Positions 27,244 to 36,835 of a DNA stretch of 64,000 bases are shown here, piece by piece. This stretch comes from Lachnospiraceae bacterium (lineage in GTDB: Bacteria > Bacillota > Clostridia > Lachnospirales > Lachnospiraceae), in assembly GCA_017472605.1 (NCBI GenBank), contig JAFUPV010000024.1, forward strand, positions 1 through 64,000, written 5' to 3'. The notes beneath the pieces were generated by a model. The model made no database searches and was not told the origin of the DNA. It saw nothing but the letters and a program-made list of their open reading frames with translations. The position numbers were made by a program, and so were the translations under genes. Position 1 is the stretch's first letter. Every line of letters starts with the position of its first letter.

Positions 27244-28752
27244 ATGTATTCAATTCAGATTAATGAGAAACGGATCAAAGGTAAGAGAAATCCAATGATT
27301 TACGGACACTTTATTGAGCATTTCCATCGCCAGATTTATGACGGAATTTATGATCCGGGAAATCCGCTGGCGGATGAGGATGGATTTCGAACCGATATTA
27401 TTGAAGCAATGAGGAAAATCAAGGTTCCTGTGCTGCGTTGGCCAGGCGGATGTTTTGTATCATCTTACCATTGGAAAGACGCCGTGGGACCGGATCGAAA
27501 GCCGTTGTTTGATAAAGCATGGCGTGTGGAGGATCCGAATACATTTGGAACAGATGAATATGTAAAGCTATGCAGAAAGATTGGATGTGAGCCATATATC
27601 TGCACCAATGCAGGAACCGGTACTGCGGAGGAAATGAGTGACTGGGTGGAGTACTGTAATCTGGAAACAGAAGGGCAGTATGCGAAGTGGAGAATCGCGA
27701 ATGGCTGTGAGAAACCGCATAAGGTAAAATACTGGAGCATTGGCAATGAAAATTATGGGAGCTGGGAAATCGGAGCAAAATCATCGGATGAATGGGGAAG
27801 ACTGGTACGGGAATCGGCGAAAATGATGAAGCATGTGGATCCGGAAACAGAGCTTTCAGCTGCTGCGCTGCCGGATGTTGACTGGAACATGAACCTTTTG
27901 AAAAACTGCGGACCATATCTGGACTGGATTTCTATTCACCAGTATTGGGATATGATGGCAGAGGTTCAGAATCCGGCAACCTATGAGGAATGTATGGCTT
28001 ATACAAAGAATATCAGTCGTTCGGTAGATGATGTCCGGGGAATGCTGACGGCGCTTCATCTGGAGGACCGGATCCGGATTGCGTTTGATGAGTGGAATCT
28101 GAGAAGCTGGCATCATCCAAATGTACATACACAGAAGTTGGGAGTCGGAAAAGAAAGCTATCTGACGCCGCGGGATAAGAATGATGACAACAGCCTCTAT
28201 ACCATGGCAGACGCTGTGTTCAGTGCATGTTTTCTGAATGCCATGAACAGAAACTGCGACATTGTCGGCATGGCGAATTTTGCTCCCATTCTGAATACAA
28301 GAGGATGCATTTACAGCAACAAAGAAGGCATTGTTCTCCGAAGCACCTATCACGTGTTTGATCTGTATGTGAACTATCTTGGAGATCAGGTCATTGATCT
28401 GTGGTCAGAAGATACGGTACCTGTGATTCAAGTCAGAAGCAAGTCCGGAGAGGAAATGGTCGTGGAGAGTTTGGATCTGGCAGCGACAAGATGGTCAGAT
28501 GGAACGGGAGTTGCAATCGCAGTCGTGAATAAGCATATGGATGAGAGTCAGGAGATTGCGCTGGATTTTAAATCAGGTGAGGCATCTGTGATTGTCTACG
28601 AAATCACCGGCGAAAGCAAGGACTCTTATAATGATGTTGGAAGAACCGAAGTAGAGATCATGGACAAGAATCTGGGAAGATTTGTGCCGGGCATGAAAAT
28701 CCGTCTGAAGCCGCATTCGGTGAATGTCATTCAGATTCGGAATGTGATTTAA
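27244..28752 (+). CDS. GH51 alpha-L-arabinofuranosidase
   Basis: Cytoplasmic exo-enzyme releasing terminal L-arabinofuranose from arabinoxylan or arabinan oligomers. A TIM barrel with the acid/base glutamate in IGNEN (E169) and the nucleophile in FDEWN (E283) is followed by a C-terminal beta-sandwich. N-terminal IYGHFIEHFHRQIYDGIY and LRWPGGCFVSSYHWKD are GH51 signatures. There is no signal peptide; length is 502 residues, as usual. It is first in an operon with GH3 and GH95 enzymes, spaced 13 and 11 bp apart. Confidence 0.94.
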   Translation: MYSIQINEKRIKGKRNPMIYGHFIEHFHRQIYDGIYDPGNPLADEDGFRTDIIEAMRKIKVPVLRWPGGCFVSSYHWKDAVGPDRKPLFDKAWRVEDPNTFGTDEYVKLCRKIGCEPYICTNAGTGTAEEMSDWVEYCNLETEGQYAKWRIANGCEKPHKVKYWSIGNENYGSWEIGAKSSDEWGRLVRESAKMMKHVDPETELSAAALPDVDWNMNLLKNCGPYLDWISIHQYWDMMAEVQNPATYEECMAYTKNISRSVDDVRGMLTALHLEDRIRIAFDEWNLRSWHHPNVHTQKLGVGKESYLTPRDKNDDNSLYTMADAVFSACFLNAMNRNCDIVGMANFAPILNTRGCIYSNKEGIVLRSTYHVFDLYVNYLGDQVIDLWSEDTVPVIQVRSKSGEEMVVESLDLAATRWSDGTGVAIAVVNKHMDESQEIALDFKSGEASVIVYEITGESKDSYNDVGRTEVEIMDKNLGRFVPGMKIRLKPHSVNVIQIRNVI

Positions 28753-28765
28753 GGAAGGAAGCAGG

Positions 28766-31393
28766 ATGAAAGGAAACTACCCATATCAGAATCCGGAGTT
28801 GTCTGTGGAAGAACGTCTGGACGATCTGATGGCCCGAATGACGCTGGAAGAAAAGCTGCGCCAGACGGATCAGTATTTTGTGAATGAGTTTGTAACGCTG
28901 GATGAGGCGCAGAAACCGGTTGCTGTGGACGAAGAAGCGCTGAAGCGAATTGTTGGAGACATGTCTGTCGGAAGCATTCAGGCAAGATATGTGGGACCGC
29001 AGCTGACCAACCAGCTGCAGAAATATGCGGTGGAGCAGACGCGTCTGGGGATTCCGTTTCTGCTGAGCGAGGAAGCGCTTCACTGCTTTACGGATCATAA
29101 AGCGACGGTTTTTCCGCAGCAGATTGGTCTTGCGGCTACTTTCGACCCGAAGTGGGGATATCGGATGGGACGCGCAATTGCGGCGGAGGCACGTTCCTAC
29201 GGCGTCTGCGAGACCTTTTCCCCGGTTATGGATCTGGCCCGTGATCCGCGTTACGGCAGGACGGAGGAGACCTACGGAGAGGATACCTGGCTGTCGGCTG
29301 AATTTGCAAGAGAAACAGTAAAAGGTCTGCAGGGAGAATCCCTGGCCGCGCCGGATGCCGTTGCGGCGGAGCCGAAGCACTATGTGGGTTATGCCAATCC
29401 GATTGGCGGACTGAACTGCATGCCGTCCGCCATGGGCAGGCATGATGTGCTGGCCTACGCAATGCCGGTGTTTGAAGCGGCGTTTGTGGATGGAAAGGCG
29501 ACCAATACGATGTGTTCCTACAATTCCATTGATGGGACACCGGTTGCCATGGATCAGGAACTGCTGACCGGTTATCTGCGGGGAAAATTCGGCATGCCCG
29601 GATTTGTGCGTTCGGACATGGGAGCGGTGCGCATGCTGGGAACTGCGCATCAGGTGGCGGAGACAGGAAAAGAAGCCATTCGCCTGGGCATGACAGCAGG
29701 CGTCGATTTGCAGCTTTTTGATTTCTCCCATGAAACCTGGCGGCAATCCATTCGCGAGCTGATTGAAGCCGGTGAAATGGAGGAATCGGTTCTGGATGAA
29801 GCCTGCAGACGGGTGCTCCGTGTAAAATTTATGTGCGGCCTGTTTGACCATCCCTATGTGGATGAGAGCCTTAATGAGAAGGTCGTACACTGTGAGGCAC
29901 ATCAGAACCTGGCAAGAGAAATTGCGGAAAATGGTGCGGTACTGCTGAAAAACGCGAATCAGATGCTGCCGCTGGATAAAAAGAAACATAAGAAAATTGC
30001 CGTTGTGGGACCGCAGGCAGATGTGGCAGTCATCGGAGACTATAATAATGATCCGGTAAAGGAGCATACTGTTTCGCTGTATGAAGGAATCCGGAGACTG
30101 CTTGCGGAGGCGAGTTCGGAAACGGAAGTGGTGTTTGAGAAGGGCTGCAATGTGCTGGGTGATGACATGAAGCCGGTGAATCACTGGTGGATGTGCAGCG
30201 AGGACGGCAGTCAGGGACTGACCGCGCGCTATTATAATGGTTCGGAGATTGGGGGAGAACCGGCAGTGACCCGGGTAGACCAGCAGATTAATTTCAACTG
30301 GATCTATACCAAACCGCATCCGGATGTGGACGGAGAGCAGTTCTGTGTTCTGTGGACCGGAACCCTGATACCGCCCCGGACATTTGAGGGGAATCTTGGT
30401 CTGTCAAGCATGGACAGCATGAAGCTGTATGTGGACGGGAAGCTTCTCATCGACGGATGGGGGGAAGGAAAGAGCGCAAATCAGATGGTGCCGTTTCGGT
30501 TTGAGGGCGGAAAAAAATATGAGATCCGCATTGAATACCGAAATGATATGCGCGGCGTGCGTGTTATCTTTGGCTATAATAAAGGAAACGAGGATTACAC
30601 AAAAGCGCTTGCGGCTGCAAAAGAGGCCGATGTGGTAATCGCTGCTCTCGGCGATTCATCGGAGACCTCCGGAGAAAACTTTGACCGTGTGGACCTGAAT
30701 CTTCCGGGAAACCAGCTGGATTTTCTGAAAGAAATATACCGGGTCAATCCCAATGTTGTGCTGGTAACTCAGACGGGCCGTCCGACTTCAATTCCCTGGG
30801 AGCAGGAGCATGTGCCTGCGATACTGGAAGGTTTCTTTCCGGGGGAAAAGGGCGGCATGGCGCTGGCAAAGATTCTGTTTGGAGATGTAAATCCGTCCGG
30901 CAGACTGCCCTATTCGGTTCCACGCACCGTTGGTCAGATTCCGTGTCATTACAGCCGCTTTCCGGCGGGCGGAAAGCGCTACGTGGAAATGGACTGGAAC
31001 CCTCTTTATCCGTTCGGCTACGGTCTTTCCTATACGACGTTTCAATATAGTAAGATGAAGCTTTCCGCCCATGAAATCCCGGCGGGCGGCAGCGTGGATG
31101 TCACGTTTACAGTGACCAATACCGGTAAGGTAACAGGAAAGGAAGCGGCACAGGTATATATCCGTGACTGTTTCGCTTCCACGGTGAAGCCCATGAAGGA
31201 GCTGGCAGGTGTTCAGAAGGTGGAGCTTGAACCGGGGGAGAGCAGAGAAATCACCATCCGGATCGGCTGTAAACAGATGCGTACCCTGACATCCCGGTGT
31301 GAATGGGTGGTGGAGCCCGGCGCGTTTGAGGTGTTCCTTGGAAACAATGCGGCAAATGTTCTGGATCAGGAGCGGTTTGTTGTGAAAGGCTAG
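28766..31393 (+). CDS. GH3 beta-glycosidase with inserted PA14 domain
   Basis: Family 3 glycoside hydrolase, 875 residues, without a signal peptide. The order is: (alpha/beta)8 domain with nucleophile D284 in VRSDMGAV, the (alpha/beta)6 sandwich split by a PA14-type insert (about residues 470-610, GLTARYYNG ... LYVDGKLLIDGWG), then the C-terminal fibronectin-III-like domain with YPFGYGLSYTTF. The PA14 layout is typical of GH3 beta-glucosidases and beta-xylosidases; exact sugar cannot be read from sequence. With GH51 and GH95 neighbours it most likely trims plant oligosaccharides in the cytoplasm. Confidence 0.9.
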   Translation: MKGNYPYQNPELSVEERLDDLMARMTLEEKLRQTDQYFVNEFVTLDEAQKPVAVDEEALKRIVGDMSVGSIQARYVGPQLTNQLQKYAVEQTRLGIPFLLSEEALHCFTDHKATVFPQQIGLAATFDPKWGYRMGRAIAAEARSYGVCETFSPVMDLARDPRYGRTEETYGEDTWLSAEFARETVKGLQGESLAAPDAVAAEPKHYVGYANPIGGLNCMPSAMGRHDVLAYAMPVFEAAFVDGKATNTMCSYNSIDGTPVAMDQELLTGYLRGKFGMPGFVRSDMGAVRMLGTAHQVAETGKEAIRLGMTAGVDLQLFDFSHETWRQSIRELIEAGEMEESVLDEACRRVLRVKFMCGLFDHPYVDESLNEKVVHCEAHQNLAREIAENGAVLLKNANQMLPLDKKKHKKIAVVGPQADVAVIGDYNNDPVKEHTVSLYEGIRRLLAEASSETEVVFEKGCNVLGDDMKPVNHWWMCSEDGSQGLTARYYNGSEIGGEPAVTRVDQQINFNWIYTKPHPDVDGEQFCVLWTGTLIPPRTFEGNLGLSSMDSMKLYVDGKLLIDGWGEGKSANQMVPFRFEGGKKYEIRIEYRNDMRGVRVIFGYNKGNEDYTKALAAAKEADVVIAALGDSSETSGENFDRVDLNLPGNQLDFLKEIYRVNPNVVLVTQTGRPTSIPWEQEHVPAILEGFFPGEKGGMALAKILFGDVNPSGRLPYSVPRTVGQIPCHYSRFPAGGKRYVEMDWNPLYPFGYGLSYTTFQYSKMKLSAHEIPAGGSVDVTFTVTNTGKVTGKEAAQVYIRDCFASTVKPMKELAGVQKVELEPGESREITIRIGCKQMRTLTSRCEWVVEPGAFEVFLGNNAANVLDQERFVVKG

Positions 31394-31404
31394 GAGGAAA
31401 AAAT

Positions 31405-33750
31405 ATGTCCACACGTATTTGGCATGATCGCTTTGCGAATGACTGGATGCGGGCGTTTCCTCTGGGGAATGGCCGCATCGGAGCGATGATCTATGGCGAT
31501 CCTTCCAGGGAAACCATTGAAATTAACGAAGAATCCTTATGGAGCGGCAGACAGCATAAAGAGAATTACCACAGTTCGCCGGAAATCCTGCAGGAACTGC
31601 GCACTCTGCTGTTTCAGGAGCGATATGAAGAAGCAGATCAAATCTGCAGTCAGACGTTTTTGGCAAATCCGGCCAGCGTCCGGTTTTATGAGAGCTTTGG
31701 CGAACTGCAGATTGATTTCGCAGATAAAAGGGAATACACAAATTACCGGAAAGAACTGGAATTAAGCCAGGCAATCGTCCGGGTGTCTTATCAAAAGGGA
31801 AATGACTGGTACCGCAGTGAGGCGTTTGTCAGCGGAAACTATGATGTGTTTGTCTATCGAATGTCCACGGACGGCGCACCATTCTCCTGCAGAATTACCA
31901 TGCAGAGAGGTCAGGATGCATATACTTCCGCACTGAATGATGATACCCTGCTGATGAACGGATGCGTGATCTTTAAAGGGGATGAGATACACGGCGAAGG
32001 TGTGGAAGGGATGCAGTTTGGCTCCCGCGTTTATGTGGTGTCTGATGGAAAACAAACCGCTGACAAAAGCTCCATTCAGATTGAAAATGCGACCCAATTC
32101 ACGATTTACGGAGCATTTGCCACCAATTATAATGTAAATATATTTGATAATGACGAGACGATTCCCTATCGGAAAAAGCTGCTTGCTTCTATCAATGCCG
32201 TGAAGGATGTGGATTACGGCGCACTGAAGCAGGAGCATATTGCGGAGCATAAGAGGTGGTTTGATACACTTTCTTTCACACTGGATGCCCCTGCTTACGA
32301 AGAAATTCCTACGGATGAGCGTGTGAACCGGGTAAAAAATGAGAATGTGGAAGATAACGACCTCTATGTTCTCTATTATCAGTTCGGCCGTTATCTTCTG
32401 ATCGAAAGCTCCGGAAAACGCGCCACACTGCCGGCCAATCTTCAGGGAATCTGGTGCAATGGTTTTACACCGCCCTGGGGCAGCGATTACCATACAAACA
32501 TCAATCTGCAGATGAATTACTGGCCTGTGGAGTCAGCAAATTTATCCGATACCTTTCTGCCGTTTGTACATTTTGTGAAGATGATCAGTATCTTCGGTAT
32601 GGACACAGCAAAGGAACTGTTTGGAGCAGACGGTTGGGTGATCAACCACACCACTGATATCTTTGGACGTACCGGTGTGCATGATTTTGTACATTGTGGA
32701 TTTTTCCCTATGGCAGGATCCTGGCTGTGTCTGAATCTGTGGGAGCATTATGAATACACGAATGACAGGAAATACCTGGAAGAGATTTTCCCAATCCTGA
32801 AAGGTTCCTGCCGGTTTGTAAAGGATTATCTGGTGGAGGACTGCAATGGATATCTGGTGACCAGTCCTTCCAATTCTCCGGAAAATGCATTTTATTATCA
32901 GGATCGAAGCGGAGAGAAAAAGAGCAGCGGGATTACTTATGGTGCAACGATGGATTTCGAAATCATCCACGCGCTGTTTACAAGGATGATTACTGCATGC
33001 GAAATTCTTGGTGAGGAATCCTTTGCAGAAGAGCTGAAGGAAATTTTGACAAAATTGCCGCCGCTTCGCATTAGCGAACGCTATGGTACAATCTGTGAAT
33101 GGATCAAAGATTATGAAGAAGTGGAACCGGGGCATCGGCATATTTCTCATCTGTTCGGTTTGTTTCCGGGCGATCAGATCAATGAAACCGATGCAGACAT
33201 GTATCAGGCTGCTAAGAATACCATCGACAGAAGGCTTGCCTATGGCAGCGGAGCAACCGGCTGGTCAAGAGCATGGATTATCAATTTCTATGCCCGCTTG
33301 AAGGATGGAACCAATGCGTGGAAGCACCTTCGTCAGCTGATGCGGCTTTCCACAGCGGAAAATCTGTTTGACATGCATCCGCCTTTCCAGATCGATGGAA
33401 ATTTCGGTGCGGTGTCCGGCATTACGGAAATGCTGCTTCAAAGTCACAAGGGGAAAATGGGAGAGCGGATTGTTGAGCTTCTTCCTGCTTTGCCTGATGG
33501 GTGGAAATCCGGCTCGATTTGCGGCATAAAGGCGAGAGGGAATTTTGTTTTTGATATGAGCTGGAAAGAGAATAAAGTTACAAAGGTTACGATTACTTCC
33601 ATGTGCAAAAATACTCTGCGTCTGAAGCTCACAGATGTGTGCGGTCCGATTGTTACCAGAAAGGCATATACACAGCAGAATTCTGTCCTGTACATGGATT
33701 TTGCAGAAGGGGAAACGGCAGAAATTACGTTTCGGCCTTTTGAAACGTGA
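31405..33750 (+). CDS. GH95 alpha-L-fucosidase/alpha-L-galactosidase family protein
   Basis: 781-residue GH95 enzyme. It starts with the typical NDWMRAFPLGNGRIGAMIYG and ESLWSG, has the catalytic-core segment INLQMNYWPVESANLSD (two asparagines of the active site) and the C-terminal IDGNFGAVSGITEMLLQS (conserved Asp). The inverting alpha/alpha6 barrel lies between N- and C-terminal beta domains. No signal peptide is seen. Family members act on alpha-1,2-fucose or alpha-galactose of glycans and xyloglucan; specificity here is unknown. It closes the GH51-GH3-GH95 operon. Confidence 0.88.
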   Translation: MSTRIWHDRFANDWMRAFPLGNGRIGAMIYGDPSRETIEINEESLWSGRQHKENYHSSPEILQELRTLLFQERYEEADQICSQTFLANPASVRFYESFGELQIDFADKREYTNYRKELELSQAIVRVSYQKGNDWYRSEAFVSGNYDVFVYRMSTDGAPFSCRITMQRGQDAYTSALNDDTLLMNGCVIFKGDEIHGEGVEGMQFGSRVYVVSDGKQTADKSSIQIENATQFTIYGAFATNYNVNIFDNDETIPYRKKLLASINAVKDVDYGALKQEHIAEHKRWFDTLSFTLDAPAYEEIPTDERVNRVKNENVEDNDLYVLYYQFGRYLLIESSGKRATLPANLQGIWCNGFTPPWGSDYHTNINLQMNYWPVESANLSDTFLPFVHFVKMISIFGMDTAKELFGADGWVINHTTDIFGRTGVHDFVHCGFFPMAGSWLCLNLWEHYEYTNDRKYLEEIFPILKGSCRFVKDYLVEDCNGYLVTSPSNSPENAFYYQDRSGEKKSSGITYGATMDFEIIHALFTRMITACEILGEESFAEELKEILTKLPPLRISERYGTICEWIKDYEEVEPGHRHISHLFGLFPGDQINETDADMYQAAKNTIDRRLAYGSGATGWSRAWIINFYARLKDGTNAWKHLRQLMRLSTAENLFDMHPPFQIDGNFGAVSGITEMLLQSHKGKMGERIVELLPALPDGWKSGSICGIKARGNFVFDMSWKENKVTKVTITSMCKNTLRLKLTDVCGPIVTRKAYTQQNSVLYMDFAEGETAEITFRPFET

Positions 33751-33811
33751 TGTTGGTTCCGAAAGGACGGAATCATTCCGGTTTGAAAACCGATGGAAGG
33801 AGAAAAAAGAA

Positions 33812-34162
33812 ATGATATTTATTTGTTATCCGAAATGCACGACCTGCCAGAAGGCGAAGAAATGGCTGGAGGAGCATGGAATTGCGTATCAGGAACGCCA
33901 CATCGCAGAGGAGAATCCTTCCTGTGAAGAGCTGAAGACATGGTATGAGAGGAGCGGACTTCCGCTGAAAAAGTTTTTTAATACCAGCGGCCTGCTTTAC
34001 AAAGAGATGCAGCTGAAGGACCGGCTGAAGTCCATGAGTGAGGAGGAGCAGCTGACGCTTCTGGCATCAAACGGAATGCTTGTGAAACGTCCGCTTGTGA
34101 TTGATGGGGATACCGTTCTTGTTGGTTTTAAGGAAGCGGAATGGGGAGGAAAATTGAAGTGA
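33812..34162 (+). CDS. Spx/ArsC-family thioredoxin-fold protein
   Basis: 116-residue protein of the ArsC/Spx/YffB family with the N-terminal redox motif CTTC (in YPKCTTCQKAKKWLEE) and the conserved LVKRPLVIDGDTVLVGFKEAEW end. No arsenic-resistance genes are nearby, so a YffB/Spx-like role or glutathione-independent reductase is as likely as arsenate reduction. GGAAGGAG precedes ATG 33812. It starts 61 bp after the GH95 gene and may be read through from the glycosidase promoter. Confidence 0.87.
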   Translation: MIFICYPKCTTCQKAKKWLEEHGIAYQERHIAEENPSCEELKTWYERSGLPLKKFFNTSGLLYKEMQLKDRLKSMSEEEQLTLLASNGMLVKRPLVIDGDTVLVGFKEAEWGGKLK

Positions 34163-34283
34163 CAGAAGGAACCGCAGGAATTCGACTGGACGTGTCACTT
34201 AGCCGGTGGTCTTGATTTTTGGCTAAAGGTATTATAGTAGAAACAGACAAGTTTAAATTTAGCAAAGGAGTGTGATTATATTA

Positions 34284-34514
34284 TTGAAAAGAGTATTGAT
34301 TGGTGGTTTTCTTTCACTGATAGGTAGTATTTGGTCTTTGGCAATTGTTTTTATTGCAGGCAACAATCTTGTTACCTCTTGAGATAGCGATGTCGGAAGA
34401 TTATGGACTACAGTTACTGAGATGGATTTAATGTTTCTGTTTGTTCTCTCTGTTGTGTTTATAGTGTTTGGAATAACCCTAATGGCGATTGAGTTGTTCC
34501 GCAAAGAGAAATAA
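34284..34514 (+). pseudogene. Small two-TM membrane protein interrupted by an in-frame TGA
   Basis: A 76-codon frame from TTG 34284 (AAAGGAG upstream at 34264) reads as two hydrophobic segments (LIGGFLSLIGSIWSLAIVFIAG and FLFVLSVVFIVFGITLMAIE) with a polar link and a basic end (FRKEK). Codon 33 is TGA (34380-34382), right after NNLVTS. The frame resumes perfectly to TAA 34512, so a TGG (Trp) to TGA change is the simplest explanation. The halves look like a small Lachnospiraceae membrane protein family whose name I cannot give. A sequencing error would also explain it. Confidence 0.6.
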
Positions 34515-34533
34515 ACAAATCACAATTTGTCAC

Positions 34534-34571
34534 AAAAAAGCGCCTCATTACAGAAAGCTGTGATGGGGCGC
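34534..34571 (-). terminator. Intrinsic terminator of the toxin-antitoxin operon
   Basis: On the minus strand a 14-bp stem with two mismatches (GCGCC..CAT.ACAG with CTGT.ATG.GGCGC, 34540-34571) is followed by six T residues. Confidence 0.8.
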
Positions 34572-34579
34572 CTAAACAG

Positions 34580-34804
34580 TTATAATTTCAGCTTTTTCAT
34601 GAGCTCATCCTGAGACAAATAGGGACTGTATTCAGGATCACCATTGCGGTAGGCATTAATTGCATGAATTTCATCCGCAGATGGAGTAGCAGTCTTTGCA
34701 TTTGACAGAATAAAAGTGGTCTGAATCAGTTCCCATACCTTCTCCGCGTCCGCTTCACTCATAACAGTTACAGCTCCAAGAATCCGTTCTTTAACGTTGG
34801 ACAT
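34580..34804 (-). CDS. Putative antitoxin of a RelE/ParE-type pair
   Basis: 74-residue acidic-basic protein placed 4 bp downstream of a RelE-type toxin, which is the basis for the call. The N-terminal half is helical (SEADAEKVWELIQTTF). The C-terminal half carries the DEIHAINAYRNGDPEYSPYLSQDELMKKL pattern common in small antitoxins that wrap toxin partners. No clear DNA-binding domain is visible. ATG 34804 is chosen over an upstream in-frame ATG at 34843 that would overlap the toxin gene. The antitoxin is the second gene, the HigBA-like order. Confidence 0.75.
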   Translation of the reverse strand: MSNVKERILGAVTVMSEADAEKVWELIQTTFILSNAKTATPSADEIHAINAYRNGDPEYSPYLSQDELMKKLKL

Positions 34805-34808
34805 AAAA

Positions 34809-35051
34809 TCACACTCCTTTATAAATATCACCGCGGTTTCCAATTTCTATAATATCAATTATAATACCATTGACATCAAATAATACCCGAAAGTTTCCGA
34901 CACGAAGACGATAACCATCGACACCCTGCAGTTTTTTTATATCGCCGACAAGTGGCAGTTTAGAAATTGCAGTGACAAGGCGTTTTTGTGTCGGACGATC
35001 CAGTTTCTGAAGAAATTTTACAGCTTTTTTTGAGTAAATAATTTGAAACAC
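34809..35051 (-). CDS. RelE/ParE-family toxin
   Basis: 80-residue toxin of the RelE/ParE superfamily. It starts FQIIYSKKAVKFLQKLDRPTQKRL and ends with the beta-hairpin core YRLRVGNFRVLFDVNGIIIDIIEIGNRGDIY; the arginines and the terminal Tyr fit a ribosome-dependent mRNA interferase. The start is GTG with AAGGAGG upstream. It is the first gene of the operon. Confidence 0.88.
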   Translation of the reverse strand: MFQIIYSKKAVKFLQKLDRPTQKRLVTAISKLPLVGDIKKLQGVDGYRLRVGNFRVLFDVNGIIIDIIEIGNRGDIYKGV

Positions 35052-35186
35052 GTTTTATCCTCCTTCTTTTCATTTCCGTTGATGAGTCACAATATCTTTT
35101 GTACTGTATGGATTTCTCATTCGTGGTTTGGAGAGAAAAAGGAAGCATTTTATAAAAATGAATGTAAATGATTGGGATACTTAAAA

Positions 35187-35215
35187 ATAATAACATATGC
35201 GGAACGTTTAATCAA
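35187..35215 (-). promoter_or_regulatory. Promoter of the toxin-antitoxin operon
   Basis: Minus strand: TTGATT (35210-35215), a 17-bp spacer and TATTAT (35187-35192), giving a leader of about 130 nt. The 312-bp divergent gap 35052-35363 otherwise holds the exonuclease promoter. Confidence 0.5.
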
Positions 35216-35276
35216 TAAAAATCTGGAAATTCATCTGTTCGTTGTGTTCCACCTGTCAATGGGACAGAAGAGCGCA

Positions 35277-35305
35277 TTGTGTTTCCGAGGAATTTATGCT
35301 ATACT
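35277..35305 (+). promoter_or_regulatory. Promoter of the exonuclease gene
   Basis: TTGTGT (35277-35282), a 17-bp spacer and TATACT (35300-35305), 59 bases before the start codon. Confidence 0.6.
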
Positions 35306-35363
35306 GAGCACAGTTTTATTTATTCTGTTTCGTTGATATGTGTTTGAGTTGAGAGGAAAAAAG

Positions 35364-36206
35364 ATGGATCGACTGCTTCTTGTTGACGGCAGTAATCTGC
35401 TGTTTCAGATGTTTTTCGGAATGCCGTCCAGAATCGTTAATCCAGACGGCAAGGCAATCCAGGGAACGCTTGGTTTTACAGGCGCGCTGCTTAAGATCAT
35501 CCGCAGAATTGAGCCGACGCATGTGGCGGTGCTGTTTGATGGAGAGCACGAGAAGGAACGTACCGGACTGAGTGCGGATTATAAAGCAAATCGTGTAGAT
35601 TACAGTCAGGTGGCGGAGGAAGAAAATCCGTTTTCACAGCTGCCTGATGTTTACGCTGCTCTTGATTACCTGGGAATCCGGCACAGAGAAACAACGACCT
35701 GTGAAACCGATGACTGGATCGCCGGATATGCGTTTACCTGCGGACAGACTGCAGAGATCGTCATTTCGTCGTTTGACAGTGATTTCTTTCAGCTGATAAC
35801 GGATCATGTGTCAGTCCTGCGGTACCGGGGGGATAAGACTGTGATCTGCACACCGGCATACATAAGAGAAAAATTCGGGATTGCGCCGGATCAGTATGCG
35901 GATTTTAAATCTCTTACCGGCGATTCTGCCGATAACATTAAGGGGGCGGATAAGGTAGGTCCCAGGACTGCGTCACAATTGCTGGTGGAATTTGGAACGC
36001 TTGAGAACGTGATTGCAAATGCAGAAGCAATCAAGAAACCATCCATCCGGGAATCAATCATCCAAAATGCAGACAGACTCAGAATGAATTATCGATTGAT
36101 TAAACTCGGCAATCGGGAGCGCCTGCCGTTTTCTTTCGATGAACTGGAATATAAATACAGTGGGATTTCTACAAATGATGTTTTGAAAGGAATTCGGCTG
36201 AAATGA
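35364..36206 (+). CDS. 5'-3' exonuclease (FEN family, PolA N-domain-like)
   Basis: 280-residue flap endonuclease/5' exonuclease like the N-terminal domain of DNA polymerase I, similar in size to Bacillus YpcP. Metal-binding acidic motifs are visible: LLVDGSNLLF, FDGEHEKER, TDDWIAGYAF, SFDSDFFQLI and GDSADNIKGADKVGPRTASQLL (helix-hairpin-helix). It probably removes RNA primers and flaps during replication and repair. ATG 35364 follows GAGAGG; an in-frame GTG at 35340 is less likely. It stands alone with its own promoter. Confidence 0.92.
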   Translation: MDRLLLVDGSNLLFQMFFGMPSRIVNPDGKAIQGTLGFTGALLKIIRRIEPTHVAVLFDGEHEKERTGLSADYKANRVDYSQVAEEENPFSQLPDVYAALDYLGIRHRETTTCETDDWIAGYAFTCGQTAEIVISSFDSDFFQLITDHVSVLRYRGDKTVICTPAYIREKFGIAPDQYADFKSLTGDSADNIKGADKVGPRTASQLLVEFGTLENVIANAEAIKKPSIRESIIQNADRLRMNYRLIKLGNRERLPFSFDELEYKYSGISTNDVLKGIRLK

Positions 36207-36308
36207 GTAATTTTGGGGGCGATATCGGACCGCACATAGTGCAAAGGCTTATGAGATTGCGGGCAAATTTGTCTGAAAGCATGTCAGAAGAAAGGATCTG
36301 GAGCAAAT

Positions 36309-36800
36309 ATGGAACTGAATTGCGGATTTGAAAAAAATGGCCACTGGTTTCGCTACCGGGCCGCAGCAATTATTGTAGAAAATGGCTGTGTACTGTTTGC
36401 CGGAAATGAACTGGAGGATTATTACTATTCGATTGGCGGAGCTGTTCACATGGGTGAGACAGCAGAAGATGCGGTGAAGCGGGAAGTGTTTGAGGAAACA
36501 GGGGTTTCCTATGAAATTGATCATCTGGCGGTGATCCATGAGAACTTTTTCAATGAAAACCAGGGAACGCTGAAAGGTCTGGAATGCCACGAAATTGCCC
36601 TGTATTATCGAATGAAACCGAGGGGGACGCAGGAGCTGAACAGCAACAGCTATACCTTTGGTGTACGGGAGAAGATGCACTGGATTCCGATTGCGCAGCT
36701 GGATCAGCATAAGGCGTTTCCGACGTTTATGAAAGATTACCTGAGCAGGGAGCACAGCGGCGTCGAACATATTGTGACGGATGAACGGCACCATGGATAA
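36309..36800 (+). CDS. NUDIX hydrolase
   Basis: 163-residue NUDIX hydrolase with a complete Nudix box (GGAVHMGETAEDAVKREVFEETGV region: G-x5-E-x7-REVFEETGV). It hydrolyses nucleoside diphosphate-linked substrates; which one cannot be told from sequence. ATG 36309 is preceded by AGGATCTGGAG. It ends 35 bp before the large YetA-like gene and may share a transcript with it. Confidence 0.9.
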   Translation: MELNCGFEKNGHWFRYRAAAIIVENGCVLFAGNELEDYYYSIGGAVHMGETAEDAVKREVFEETGVSYEIDHLAVIHENFFNENQGTLKGLECHEIALYYRMKPRGTQELNSNSYTFGVREKMHWIPIAQLDQHKAFPTFMKDYLSREHSGVEHIVTDERHHG

Positions 36801-36835
36801 CGGTGTGAGGAAAGAAACGGGAGGGGAGTAAGGTT

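Noticed and set aside
28766-33750. Secreted glycosidases
   Set aside because: None of the GH51, GH3, GH95 or GH2 proteins shows a signal peptide; they must act on imported oligosaccharides.
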